NCBI RefSeq assembly: GCF_003583985.1
Contig: NZ_QXML01000006.1
Coordinates: 248,001-312,000 of the forward strand
Reading direction: 5' to 3'
DNA from: Algoriphagus lacus
Lineage (GTDB): Bacteria > Bacteroidota > Bacteroidia > Cytophagales > Cyclobacteriaceae
DNA length: 64,000 nt
The notes beneath the pieces are model-generated. The model searched no databases. It was not told the DNA's origin and worked only from the letters and a program-made list of their open reading frames with translations. Of this stretch, positions 8,706-18,173 are shown piece by piece; the stretch's first letter is position 1, and each line of letters starts with the position of its first letter. A program made the position numbers and the translations under genes.

Positions 8706-11225
8706 ATGGCCCAAGGAGAGAACGAGCACATCATACCGATTAATATTGAAGAGGAAATGCGTGGTGCTTACATCGATTATTCGATGTCGGTTATTGTTTC
8801 CAGAGCACTTCCTGATGTCCGAGACGGACTCAAGCCAGTTCACAGACGTATTCTTTATGGGATGCAAGAACTGGGAGTTTTACACAACAAGCCTTATAAA
8901 AAGTCAGCCAGAATCGTAGGTGAGGTTTTGGGTAAATATCACCCGCACGGGGACTCTGCGGTTTATGAAACGATGGTTAGAATGGCCCAGGATTGGTCCC
9001 TTCGTTACACCATGGTGGATGGTCAGGGTAACTTTGGCTCCATTGATGGGGACAATCCTGCCGCGATGCGTTACACTGAGGCGAGACTTAAACGTATCGC
9101 TGAAGAATTACTGGTGGACATCAATAAAGATACCGTTGATTTCCAGTTTAACTTTGACGATTCACTAAAGGAGCCTACGGTGCTTCCTGCAAAAGTACCA
9201 GCATTGTTACTCAATGGTGCATCCGGTATTGCGGTTGGTATGGCTACAAACATGGCTCCTCACAACTTGGGTGAGGTCATTGATGGGATTATCGCCTACA
9301 TCGAAAACAGGGAGATTACAGTTGCAGAATTGATGAAATACATCATTGCTCCTGACTTTCCTACTGGAGGAATCATTTATGGATATAACGGGGTAAAAGC
9401 TGCATTTGAAACAGGTCGCGGAAGAATAGTTGTACGTGGCAAGGCCAATGTTGAGATCAAAGAAGGGGGAAATAAGGAAATGATTGTCATTACCGAAATT
9501 CCTTACATGGTCAACAAAGCCAACATGGTCGAAAAGACCGCTCAGCTGATCAATGAGAAAAAGATTGAGGGTATCTCTGCAATTCGTGATGAGTCTGATC
9601 GCTCTGGTATGCGAGTGGTTTATGAACTGAAAAGAGATGCAATTGCAAGTGTGGTTTTGAACAACCTGTATAAGCAGACTGCTCTTCAGACTTCCTTCTC
9701 AGTTAACAACGTTGCCCTAGTCAAAGGTCGTCCTCAGACGCTTAACCTTAAGGACATGATTGTCCACTACGTTAGCCACAGACACGAAGTGGTAGTTCGT
9801 AGAACAGAATTTGAACTGAAGGAAGCTGAAAAGAGAGCGCATATTTTGCAGGGATACCTGATTGCTTTGGATCACTTGGATGAGGTAATTGCCTTGATCC
9901 GAAACTCTGCTGATCCGGAAACAGCCCGCAATGGCTTGATGGAGCGATTTGAACTGAGCGAAATTCAGGCAAGAGCAATTCTTGATATGAGATTGCAGCG
10001 TTTGACCGGCATGGAGCGTGATAAAATTGTACAGGAGTACAAGGAAATCATGGCCTTGATCGAAGAGTTGAAGGAAATCCTTGCCAATGAGGTTAAACGA
10101 ATGGAGATCATTAAGTCCGAACTTCTTGAAATGAAGGAAAGATATGCTGATGATCGCAGAACCGAAATTGAGCATAATGCTGAGGACTTCAGCTACGAAG
10201 ACATGATTCCTAATGAGGAAGTCGTCATCACTGTTTCTCACCAAGGCTATGTAAAGCGTACTGCCCTCACAGAATACCGAACTCAAGGAAGAGGTGGAGT
10301 GGGATCCAAAGGAGTAAGTACTAAAGAAGACGACTGGACTGAATACATATTTACTGCCTCGACTCACAATTACTTACTGATCTTTACAGATAAAGGAAAG
10401 TTATTCTGGCTTAAAACCTATGCTATTCCGGAAGGATCAAAAACTTCCAAGGGCCGTCCGATCCAAAATTTGATCAATATTGAATCTGATGATAAAATCA
10501 GATCCATTATTCAGGTGGAGAGTTTGGATGATCAGGATTACCTGAACAATCATTTCCTGGTGATGATTACCAAGCAGGGGATTATCAAAAAGACCACTTT
10601 GGAACAATACAGTAGACCACGTACCAATGGAATTATTGCATTGAATATCAGGGAGGAAGACCAATTGGTAAATGTGAACATGACCAATGGGAATCAGCAC
10701 ATTGTTATTGCTGCCAAATCAGGCAGAGCTATTCACTTCCACGAATCAGCCGTTCGTCCAATGGGAAGGACAGCCACAGGGGTAAAGGCCATCACGTTAA
10801 ATGATGATAAAGATTATGTCATTGGCATGGTTTGTGCCTCGGAGGAAAGCGCAACGCTGCTGGTGGTTTCCGAAAAAGGTTATGGAAAACGTTCCGACCT
10901 TGAGGAATATCGAATTACAAACCGCGGTGGAAAAGGAGTGAAAGCAATGAATGTGACTGAAAAAACAGGAGCACTAGTTGCAATCAAACAAGTGGTGGAT
11001 TCTGATGATTTGATGATCATCAACAAGTCAGGAATCACCATCCGAATCTCCATGGAGCAGCTGAGAGTAATGGGTCGTGCAACACAAGGTGTTCGACTTA
11101 TTAGAGTAGGCGAGGGAGATGAAATTTCATCGGTAGAAAAAATTTCAAGGGAGGAAGATGAAAATTCAGAATCTTCCGATCTTGCGGGCGAATCTTCCGA
11201 AACAACTGAAGAAACAACTGAATAA
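8706..11225 (+). CDS. gyrA: DNA gyrase subunit A
   Basis: Breakage-reunion subunit of the type II topoisomerase that introduces negative supercoils. N-terminal winged-helix and tower domains contain the active-site Tyr123 in AMRYTEARL and the quinolone-resistance region [12 protein letters not shown] with Ser84 and Glu88, the fluoroquinolone-sensitive type arrangement (Glu rather than Asp at the second position). The C-terminal pinwheel begins about residue 500; the GyrA box is the variant QGRGGVG near residue 527, and a related RGGKG recurs at about residue 740. The protein ends in an acidic Glu/Ser/Thr-rich tail of about 35 residues. The 839-residue length and supercoiling-type box favour GyrA over ParC. 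gyrB is not in the window. Confidence 0.96.
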   Translation: MAQGENEHIIPINIEEEMRGAYIDYSMSVIVSRALPDVRDGLKPVHRRILYGMQELGVLHNKPYKKSARIVGEVLGKYHPHGDSAVYETMVRMAQDWSLRYTMVDGQGNFGSIDGDNPAAMRYTEARLKRIAEELLVDINKDTVDFQFNFDDSLKEPTVLPAKVPALLLNGASGIAVGMATNMAPHNLGEVIDGIIAYIENREITVAELMKYIIAPDFPTGGIIYGYNGVKAAFETGRGRIVVRGKANVEIKEGGNKEMIVITEIPYMVNKANMVEKTAQLINEKKIEGISAIRDESDRSGMRVVYELKRDAIASVVLNNLYKQTALQTSFSVNNVALVKGRPQTLNLKDMIVHYVSHRHEVVVRRTEFELKEAEKRAHILQGYLIALDHLDEVIALIRNSADPETARNGLMERFELSEIQARAILDMRLQRLTGMERDKIVQEYKEIMALIEELKEILANEVKRMEIIKSELLEMKERYADDRRTEIEHNAEDFSYEDMIPNEEVVITVSHQGYVKRTALTEYRTQGRGGVGSKGVSTKEDDWTEYIFTASTHNYLLIFTDKGKLFWLKTYAIPEGSKTSKGRPIQNLINIESDDKIRSIIQVESLDDQDYLNNHFLVMITKQGIIKKTTLEQYSRPRTNGIIALNIREEDQLVNVNMTNGNQHIVIAAKSGRAIHFHESAVRPMGRTATGVKAITLNDDKDYVIGMVCASEESATLLVVSEKGYGKRSDLEEYRITNRGGKGVKAMNVTEKTGALVAIKQVVDSDDLMIINKSGITIRISMEQLRVMGRATQGVRLIRVGEGDEISSVEKISREEDENSESSDLAGESSETTEETTE

Positions 11226-11249
11226 CCAAACAATTAAGAAAAAACGCTA

Positions 11250-12458
11250 ATGAAAAAGCTAATTCTCTCAATGGTCCTGGTTGGTGCAACAACCTTGGCC
11301 TTTGGACAAAAGAAAGTAGTAAAAGAAGCTGAAAAAGGTTTCAAATCCGGCAATCTTGAAGCTGCTTTGACTGCAGTTGAAGCTGCTACGACCAATCCGG
11401 AAACTAGTGGCGATCCTGCTACATTCCTTTTGAAAGCACAAATCCAGACTAAAATGTTTGGTTCTGATTCCTCCAACACCTCGGAAACATTGGGGGTAGG
11501 TGTTGCTGCGCTGGAGACATTCAACAAAACCTTTGAAATGGCCGGTAGTGATAAAACTACAGGAGTAGGAAAAGAAGTCTATACAGATGAAGTTGCTGGG
11601 GTTCCAGACAACTTGAGACCCTATTCAATTTTCACCTTGAAGAATGCTTCATTTGACAAAGGGATTGAGCGATACAATGAAAACGATCTTGAAATGGCAT
11701 ATGAGTTTTTCAATCTTGCCGGTGAGATCGATTTGAAGGATACTACCATTCACTACAATGCTGGCTTCCTTGCAAATGACTTGGGTAAATTCGAAGAGGC
11801 AAAAAGACACTTTGGCTATTTGTTGGATATTCCAGGTTATAACAAGCTGAATGCGTATTACTTCATGGTTCAGATTCTTAGCACTGAAGATAAAAACCCT
11901 CAGGCAGCTTTTGACATCGTAACCAAAGCAAAAGCTGAGTACCCAACTGACAAAGTACTTGCTGAATATGAGATCCAGTTGCTCCTACAATTGAACAAGA
12001 TGGATGAAGCCATGGCTCAGATCAAGGATGCCTTGGCAAATGATCCAAACAATACAGGTCTTTTATTGAGATCAGGTTATTTGAAAGAGCAGGCTGGTGA
12101 TTTGGAAGGTGGATTGGCAGATTACAAAAAATCTGTAGAAATCGATCCAAACTACTTCGAAGGAAATTACTACACCGGAGCTTTGTTGCTTGAATTGTCT
12201 AGAAAAATTCTTAACGATTTGAACTCTCTTTCTGACGCAGAATGGGAAAAGCAATCTCAGACTCTTGGCAAACAGGCAGATGACTATTACAAGCAGTCTG
12301 TTCCTTACTTTACCAAGGCATTGGAGATCAAACCTGACAATACAGACATCATGATTGTATTGTATCAAGTTCACACCAGATTGAAAAACACTGCAGAAGT
12401 GGATGCTTTGAACAAGAAGTTGACAGAATTGCTTGGTGCAAACTGGCAGGAGAAGTAA
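11250..12458 (+). CDS. Exported tetratricopeptide-repeat protein
   Basis: A 402-residue protein with an N-terminal signal peptide (about 1-19, ending AFGQ) and several TPR units: the stretches around residues 130-200 (YEFFNLAGEIDLKDTTIHYN), 245-320 (ALANDPNNTGLLLRSGYLKE, KKSVEIDPNYFEGNYYTGAL) and 340-395 show the W/L-G-Y-A-F-A-P spacing of the repeat. It would lie in the periplasm as a protein-binding scaffold. It begins 24 bases after gyrA and ends on a strong terminator, so it is very likely co-transcribed with gyrA. No link between the two functions is obvious. Confidence 0.85.
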   Translation: MKKLILSMVLVGATTLAFGQKKVVKEAEKGFKSGNLEAALTAVEAATTNPETSGDPATFLLKAQIQTKMFGSDSSNTSETLGVGVAALETFNKTFEMAGSDKTTGVGKEVYTDEVAGVPDNLRPYSIFTLKNASFDKGIERYNENDLEMAYEFFNLAGEIDLKDTTIHYNAGFLANDLGKFEEAKRHFGYLLDIPGYNKLNAYYFMVQILSTEDKNPQAAFDIVTKAKAEYPTDKVLAEYEIQLLLQLNKMDEAMAQIKDALANDPNNTGLLLRSGYLKEQAGDLEGGLADYKKSVEIDPNYFEGNYYTGALLLELSRKILNDLNSLSDAEWEKQSQTLGKQADDYYKQSVPYFTKALEIKPDNTDIMIVLYQVHTRLKNTAEVDALNKKLTELLGANWQEK

Positions 12459-12483
12459 TACAATAGGATAAAAGATACATTGA

Positions 12484-12516
12484 AAAGGCCAGCTGAAAAG
12501 CTGGCCTTTCTTGTTT
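12484..12516 (+). terminator. Rho-independent terminator
   Basis: Perfect ten-base-pair stem AAAGGCCAGC / GCTGGCCTTT with six-base loop and T-rich tail, ending the gyrA-TPR transcript. Confidence 0.9.
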
Positions 12517-12575
12517 TTAGGGGTTTTTAAAATAATGTGGACTTTGAAGTTGAACTGTAGTTGCCTAATATTTAA

Positions 12576-12583
12576 TACTTTTG
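12576..12583 (+). promoter_or_regulatory. -7 promoter element TAnnTTTG (TACTTTTG)
   Basis: Exact match to the Bacteroidota primary-sigma -7 element, 28 bases before the ATG of the PagL-like gene and just after the preceding terminator. I see no convincing -33 TTTG at the usual distance. Confidence 0.6.
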
Positions 12584-12611
12584 TCCTACCCCGCCTTTTG
12601 AAGTACCTTTT

Positions 12612-13730
12612 ATGGATAAACTGTTTAAAATTGGATTTTTGGTCTTTTTATTTTTTACATCTGAGCTTTTATGGGCTCAGGAAAAGAAATTCCAAAAAAC
12701 ATTTGGTTTTTCTTATGAAACGGGACCAATGCTCAGTAATGGTACGGACTGGGGAGATGAGGTTAAAAATGCCGTTGATTATAAGGCATTGGATTTTCAA
12801 CTGGGCTGGAGGAAAATTTCTAATTCAAAATTTAATTACCTCTACCGGTATCCAACTTTGGGGATAGGGTTTAATACAACAATTCCTTACTACTCTGAAA
12901 TCGGAAGACCTCAAGCCCTTTATGGATTTATGGAAATCCCTTTTTCAATTTCTGGACAAAACAACAGGGTGAGTTTCGGATATTTCATGCAATTAGGCAT
13001 TGGGTTCAATCTCAAGCCGTATGATCCCGCCGTCAATCCAAATAATCAGTACATCGGATCAAAAGTCAATTGCTATATTCAAATGGGGGTGAATTCGACC
13101 GTTCGAATATCAGAACGGATTGATTTTCAGGCTAGCTTGGGATTAAAGCATTATTCCAATGGTGCTACCAAAAGGCCCAATGCTGGGATTAACCTCTTTC
13201 CTTTGAACATGGGCCTGAATGTAAAGCTTGGGGATATCAAACCTATTCCAACCGAAGCGCCGGTGATTGAAGAAAAAGGGCTTCGGACATTTTGGAATAT
13301 TGCTCTTTATACCGGAATGAAAAATTATGAAATCGGTGATCCAGCCTATTTCAGGGGAGGTTTAGGATTAAATTATTTATTCGAACCGACCTATAAATAT
13401 CGATTTGGTCTTGGGCTCGACTTTTTCTGGGCTCAAGGGATGGAGAAAAGATTTCCGGAAGGTGATTTTTCCTTTAAAGATCAGACATCTTTGGCCGTCG
13501 TAGGGTCTTGGGAGTGGCAGTTGACAGAGCGACTTTATGTCCCTATTGGTCTGGGAGCTTATTTATACCGTAATGAATTGAACCAAGAGATTACCTGGTT
13601 TTATGAGCGAATCGGCGCGCGATATCGGTTTGACAACAATATGTTTGCTGGGATGCAAATCAAAGCACACAAAGCCAAGGCTGACTTCTTTGAATTTACT
13701 TTTGGTTATACTATTCCGGGAAAAAGGTGA
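12612..13730 (+). CDS. PagL-like lipid A deacylase / acyloxyacyl hydrolase family outer-membrane protein
   Basis: A 372-residue outer-membrane protein with signal peptide (1-22, ending LWAQ). The motif LKHYSNGATKRPNAGINL holds the H-x-S-N signature of the lipid A 3-O-deacylase family, with His180 and Ser182 as the predicted catalytic pair. Family members remove an acyl chain from lipid A in the outer membrane and change its endotoxic and barrier properties. At 372 residues it is about twice the length of Pseudomonas PagL (about 170 residues mature); the extra C-terminal half also looks like beta strands, so the barrel may be larger or doubled. It has its own promoter element and appears monocistronic. 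Confidence 0.78.
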   Translation: MDKLFKIGFLVFLFFTSELLWAQEKKFQKTFGFSYETGPMLSNGTDWGDEVKNAVDYKALDFQLGWRKISNSKFNYLYRYPTLGIGFNTTIPYYSEIGRPQALYGFMEIPFSISGQNNRVSFGYFMQLGIGFNLKPYDPAVNPNNQYIGSKVNCYIQMGVNSTVRISERIDFQASLGLKHYSNGATKRPNAGINLFPLNMGLNVKLGDIKPIPTEAPVIEEKGLRTFWNIALYTGMKNYEIGDPAYFRGGLGLNYLFEPTYKYRFGLGLDFFWAQGMEKRFPEGDFSFKDQTSLAVVGSWEWQLTERLYVPIGLGAYLYRNELNQEITWFYERIGARYRFDNNMFAGMQIKAHKAKADFFEFTFGYTIPGKR

Positions 13731-13820
13731 TTTTGAGCCTTAGAATATCTTCCATTAATCACAAAATATTTTTATTTCCCTTTGGATTCAGATAGCTTTC
13801 TGCGTCAATTAAAACCCTCT

Positions 13821-16283
13821 ATGCTAAGACCCAAAGTAGTTCAGGCTTCTTTACTCGTTTTATTTGGATTTTTTGGCTATTTCGTTCAGGCTCAGTCCAT
13901 TCCCTCGTCCCGAATTTATCATCAGCTTCTTCAGGTAAAAGAAACGAAAAGAGTTCTTTATGTAGCAGCTCATCCGGATGATGAAAATACCCGACTGATT
14001 GCTTACCTGGCCAACGGTGAACATGCAGAAGTGGCTTACCTAAGCCTTACCCGGGGAGATGGGGGGCAAAATCTGATTGGAAAGGAACTCGGGATCGAAT
14101 TGGGTCAGATTCGAACTCAGGAATTGATCAAAGCTCGGGAAACGGATGGTGGAAGGCAGTATTTCACCCGTGCTATGGATTTTGGCTACAGTAAAAATCC
14201 TACTGAAACCTTTCAGAACTGGGAAAAAGAAAAGGTCTTGTCAGATGTGGTTTGGGCAATCCGAAAATTCCAACCGGATATCATCATTACCCGATTCAAT
14301 ACCATTCCCGGCGTCACTCACGGACATCACACGACTTCAGCAATTTTGGCTGGAGAGGCTTTTGAATTGGCTGGAAAGTCCGATGCTTTTCCTGAGCAAC
14401 TTCAATGGATAAAACCTTGGCAAGCCAAGCGAATCTTCTTCAATGCCTATAATTTTCAGGGAGAGTTTAAGCCTGAAGAGGGTAAAAAATATCACGTGTT
14501 CGAAGTTGGCGGTTACGATCCTTTGTTAGGTGAGACCTATCACCAAATCGCCGCCGACAGCCGTACCATGCACAAATCCCAGGGATTTGGAGCTACAGCA
14601 GGAACCGGAGAGGCCAAGGATTACATCCAACTGGTAGCAGGTGAGGATTATTCAGGAAGTCCATTTGATGGAGTCTCCGATAGATGGGAAGGCATCATGG
14701 GTGGGAAGGAAATTAAACTGCAAATTGAGCAAACGATTTCAACCTTTGATTTTGTCCAACCTGACAAGAATGTGGAGAAATTACTGAAACTGAGGTCTTC
14801 AATGCTGGCGCTTTCGTCTCAGGAAACTTGGATCAGGGAAAAAATTGATAAGCTGGATCAGGTTATTTTTAGATCCTTGGGACTTGAATTTGAATTCAAT
14901 GTAAGGAAAGAAACGGGCTTTCCAGGGGAAGAGGTCAAGGCTGAATTGATTTTAAATAACCCATCAAGAATAGGGATATCACAAATCAACTTTGAAGTAA
15001 ACGGACAGAATCTTCAGAGCGGAGTAAATGAAATTAAAGAAAATAAGACCGTATCCATTCCAGTTTCATTTACAATTCCTGAGGATGCTGTCTATTCCCA
15101 ACCCTACTGGCTGGAAAACGCGATTGATGGGGCAGTCTATCAAGTAAATGATCAAGTACAAATCGGTAAGCCATTTAATGACGTAACGACTTCAGGTAAT
15201 CTTACCTTTTCAATTGAAAATCATAAGTTTAAGGCCAACGTTCCGTTGCGATACAAGTTTAATGATCAGGTCGATGGAGAGGTGAAACAGCCCTTTACAA
15301 TCGTCCCAGAAGTGGATTTGTCAGTTTCAAAGGAAAATGTTTTTCTGGTTTCCGGTGCTGATCCTACTTTGACTGTTACAGTCCATTTCAGAGATCAGTT
15401 TTTGGAAGGCAATCTGGATTTTGAAGGATTGGATACCACCCAATTCAAGATCCTGAGTATTGAAGACGTAGTTTTTCAGAAAAAACGAATCTATCAGGTT
15501 GGCTTTTTACCAAACGGAAACGGGAAAAAGACAATTACAGCCCGTTTTACGACGGCCCAAGGCAAAAGCTACGATCAACTGATTAAGCAGATTTCCTATA
15601 AGCATATCCCGAATCTCACCTATTTCAGTCCTGCCTCATTTAACCTGATTCAGGCGGATTGGAAGCTTTCCGGTGAAAAAATTGGCTATGTTCCCGGTGC
15701 TGGAGATGATGTTCCAGGAGTTTTGACTGCCTTGGGTTATAAGGTAACTATGATAGGTCCGGAGGATTATACGGTGGATTACCTGAGTCAATTTAAGGCG
15801 ATTGTGGTTGGAATCCGTGCTTACAATACCAACGAAGATTTGTCTTCAAACCAGCAGGCAATGATGGGTTATGTCCGGTCTGGGGGAAATCTTATTATCC
15901 AGTATAATACGAGTTCACCACTTTTGACGAGTCAACTTGGTCCTTATCCGTTTACGATCGGAAGGGATCGGGTAGCTGTGCAGGGTTCTCCTGTGACTGC
16001 CGATTGGGCAAGCCCTGTTTTGGCCGGGCCAAATAAAGTAACTCAAGTTGATTTTGAAGGCTGGGTTCAGGAGAGAGGGCTTTATTTTGCCACTGCCATT
16101 GATTCGTCCTATCAGACACCATTAATCATGCAAGACCCGGATGAGAAACCTAACAACGGTTCACTTATCGTAGGAAAATATGGTCAAGGAAGTTTTGTTT
16201 ATACCGGGATTTCATTTTTCAGGCAATTGCCTGCTGGGGTGCCGGGCGCAATCAAGTTATTTGTCAATCTGATAGAACAGTAA
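13821..16283 (+). CDS. PIG-L family deacetylase with C-terminal GATase-like domain
   Basis: An 820-residue exported protein. The ATG at 13821 is preferred over a TTG at 13782 because it starts a signal peptide (ending VQAQ). Residues about 45-290 are a PIG-L/LmbE zinc-dependent N-deacetylase with AAHPDDENTRL (HPDDE motif), TRGDGGQN and HGHHTTSAI metal-binding histidines; such enzymes remove acetyl groups from GlcNAc-type sugars. The middle is beta-sandwich-like, and the last about 200 residues (VPGAGDDVPGVLTALGYKVT onward) resemble a glutamine-amidotransferase-like flavodoxin fold. The next two genes, a tiny membrane protein and an SSS symporter, follow at once, suggesting deacetylation of a sugar or glycoconjugate outside and import of the product. 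Confidence 0.88.
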   Translation: MLRPKVVQASLLVLFGFFGYFVQAQSIPSSRIYHQLLQVKETKRVLYVAAHPDDENTRLIAYLANGEHAEVAYLSLTRGDGGQNLIGKELGIELGQIRTQELIKARETDGGRQYFTRAMDFGYSKNPTETFQNWEKEKVLSDVVWAIRKFQPDIIITRFNTIPGVTHGHHTTSAILAGEAFELAGKSDAFPEQLQWIKPWQAKRIFFNAYNFQGEFKPEEGKKYHVFEVGGYDPLLGETYHQIAADSRTMHKSQGFGATAGTGEAKDYIQLVAGEDYSGSPFDGVSDRWEGIMGGKEIKLQIEQTISTFDFVQPDKNVEKLLKLRSSMLALSSQETWIREKIDKLDQVIFRSLGLEFEFNVRKETGFPGEEVKAELILNNPSRIGISQINFEVNGQNLQSGVNEIKENKTVSIPVSFTIPEDAVYSQPYWLENAIDGAVYQVNDQVQIGKPFNDVTTSGNLTFSIENHKFKANVPLRYKFNDQVDGEVKQPFTIVPEVDLSVSKENVFLVSGADPTLTVTVHFRDQFLEGNLDFEGLDTTQFKILSIEDVVFQKKRIYQVGFLPNGNGKKTITARFTTAQGKSYDQLIKQISYKHIPNLTYFSPASFNLIQADWKLSGEKIGYVPGAGDDVPGVLTALGYKVTMIGPEDYTVDYLSQFKAIVVGIRAYNTNEDLSSNQQAMMGYVRSGGNLIIQYNTSSPLLTSQLGPYPFTIGRDRVAVQGSPVTADWASPVLAGPNKVTQVDFEGWVQERGLYFATAIDSSYQTPLIMQDPDEKPNNGSLIVGKYGQGSFVYTGISFFRQLPAGVPGAIKLFVNLIEQ

Positions 16284-16284
16284 G

Positions 16285-16389
16285 ATGGAAGAAAAACCAA
16301 TTCGCTGGAATAGAATCTACTTGGGCCTAATGGCCAGTTTGGTGGTAATGATTGGATTGTTTTATTGGTTGTCAATTGCTTACTCATGA
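16285..16389 (+). CDS. 34-residue single-TM protein translationally coupled to the SSS symporter
   Basis: A short gene begins one base after the stop of the PIG-L deacetylase (stop 16281-16283, ATG 16285) and ends with the TGA at 16387-16389, which overlaps the symporter ATG at 16386 as ATGA. The product has a basic N-terminal stretch EEKPIRWNRIY and one hydrophobic segment LGLMASLVVMIGLFYWLSIA, so it should be a single-pass inner-membrane protein. The perfect ATGA overlap and lack of any gap on either side argue for a real gene. By position it could be a small accessory subunit of the symporter; I recognise no named family. Confidence 0.7.
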   Translation: MEEKPIRWNRIYLGLMASLVVMIGLFYWLSIAYS

Positions 16390-18104
16390 GTAATCTCGAC
16401 TGGATAGTCCTATACGGCACCCTGATTTTGATCGCAGTTTATGGGATTTATAAAACCAGAGGGCGAAAGAATCTGGATTCCTACCTCCGCGGTCAACATT
16501 CCATGAACTGGTGGACGATCGGGCTTTCGATCATGGCTACCCAGGCCTCTGCGATTACTTTTCTGAGTACTCCGGGACAAGCCTATGAAGACGGAATGCG
16601 CTTCATTCAGTTTTATTTTGGGTTACCTTTAGCGATGATTATCATTTCGGTAAGTTTTATTCCCATCTATTATAAGCTGAAAGTATATACCGCTTACGAG
16701 TATTTGGAAAACCGTTTTGATCTCAAGACAAGGACCTTAACAGCTCTACTGTTCATTATTCAGCGAGGTTTGGCTGCCGGGATTACCATCTATGCGCCTG
16801 CTATTATTTTGTCCACGTTGCTGGGTTGGAATCTTACCTGGACCAATATTTTTATCGGTGTCTTGGTGATAATTTATACAGTTTCAGGGGGAACTGAGGC
16901 CGTTTCCATCACCCAAAAGCAGCAAATGGCCGTGATGATGGGAGGAATGCTTTTGGCAGGAATCATCGTAATCCAAATGCTTCCCATTTCCATTCAGGAG
17001 GCACTTCATGTCGCTGGGAAAATGGAAAAACTTAATGTGGTTAGTTTTGAATTTGACCTTGCTGACCGATACAATGTATGGTCAGGGATGACTGCTGCGG
17101 TCTTTCTGTTCCTTAGCTATTTTGGCACGGATCAAAGCCAGGTCGGGCGATATTTGTCCGGGCAGACCTTGGCCCAAAGTCGGATGGGATTGATCATGAA
17201 CGGTTTTCTAAAAATCCCAATGCAGTTTGTGATCCTTTTTATCGGAGTAATGGTATTTGTTTTTTACCAGTTTATCCAGCCTCCGGTGTTCTTCAATCAG
17301 GTGCAGACAGATAAGCTACGCCAAAGCGAATATGCTCCTCAACTTGAGCAATTGGAAGAAAAATATCAGGCGAGTTTTGAGTCTGGAAAGGTAGCTTATG
17401 AGGAAATGATTTCAGCCATTGATAAGGGGGATGAAGGCAAAGCCGAAGAAATAAAGGGACAGATCAATGGAATAAAATCCGAACAATCCGGAATCCGCGA
17501 GGAGGTAAAGTCACTGATTAAGCTGAACGACCCGGAGGCCGAGACTCGGGACACGGATTACGTCTTCATGCGCTTTGTGATGGATTATTTGCCAAAAGGG
17601 GTCGTGGGACTTCTCTTTGCCGTAATTTTCTGTGCGGCTATGTCTTCTTCTTCTTCTGAATTGAATGCTCTAGGGTCCACAAGTACCGTGGATCTCTATA
17701 AAAGATCGGTCAAAAAAGAGGCGAGTGACCGCCATTATGTGATTTCCTCCAAATTCTTTACTGCTTTTTGGGGAGTAGGGGCAATTCTTTTTGCCACCTA
17801 TGCTTCACTCTTTGAAAATCTAATCCAGGCGGTAAATCTGTTAGGCTCTTTGTTTTATGGATCCATCCTCGGAATCTTCATGGTGGGATTTTTCATGAAG
17901 TGGGTAAAAGGAAGAGCTGTCTTTATCGCTGCCCTGCTTTCTCAGGCGCTGATTCTAGTAATCCATTTCAGAAACGGTACAGGAATTTTAGGTTTCCATT
18001 GGGATATCGGATTCCTTTGGTACAACGCAATTGGATGCATCGCTGTAATGCTTTTTGCGTGGATCATGCAGCCAATGGTGGGTAAAAGTGTCGATCAATC
18101 CTAA
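16386..18104 (+). CDS. Sodium:solute symporter (SSS family)
   Basis: A 572-residue inner-membrane transporter with many hydrophobic helices; the core repeats start with WTIGLSIMATQASAITFLSTPGQAY and include SGGTEAVSITQKQQ and LFAVIFCAAMSSSSSELNALGSTSTVDLY, both characteristic of SSS proteins (sodium-binding Ser/Thr cluster). It should import a solute, probably a sugar or sugar acid, with Na+. The start at 16386 is preferred over a GTG-type start at 16365 because it gives the ATGA overlap with the 34-residue gene. A hydrophilic, Glu/Lys-rich insertion at about residues 300-390 is predicted to be a coiled coil between two membrane helices. Confidence 0.93.
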   Translation: MSNLDWIVLYGTLILIAVYGIYKTRGRKNLDSYLRGQHSMNWWTIGLSIMATQASAITFLSTPGQAYEDGMRFIQFYFGLPLAMIIISVSFIPIYYKLKVYTAYEYLENRFDLKTRTLTALLFIIQRGLAAGITIYAPAIILSTLLGWNLTWTNIFIGVLVIIYTVSGGTEAVSITQKQQMAVMMGGMLLAGIIVIQMLPISIQEALHVAGKMEKLNVVSFEFDLADRYNVWSGMTAAVFLFLSYFGTDQSQVGRYLSGQTLAQSRMGLIMNGFLKIPMQFVILFIGVMVFVFYQFIQPPVFFNQVQTDKLRQSEYAPQLEQLEEKYQASFESGKVAYEEMISAIDKGDEGKAEEIKGQINGIKSEQSGIREEVKSLIKLNDPEAETRDTDYVFMRFVMDYLPKGVVGLLFAVIFCAAMSSSSSELNALGSTSTVDLYKRSVKKEASDRHYVISSKFFTAFWGVGAILFATYASLFENLIQAVNLLGSLFYGSILGIFMVGFFMKWVKGRAVFIAALLSQALILVIHFRNGTGILGFHWDIGFLWYNAIGCIAVMLFAWIMQPMVGKSVDQS

Positions 18105-18125
18105 ATGAAGCTGAGTTAAGAGCAT

Positions 18126-18159
18126 AAAAAAACTCCGAAGGAAACTTCGGAGTTTTTTT
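18126..18159. terminator. Bidirectional Rho-independent terminator
   Basis: Perfect 15-base-pair stem (AAAAAAACTCCGAAG / CTTCGGAGTTTTTTT) with GAAA loop, between the symporter and the convergent DUF2911 gene; A/T arms provide T runs for both strands. Confidence 0.92.
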
Positions 18160-18173
18160 GTTTGCTATCCTGA

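Noticed and set aside
9717..10367. A 216-codon open frame on the minus strand within gyrA.
   Set aside because: It is a shadow of gyrA, which is certain; the translation is rich in Ser/Phe/His with no motif.
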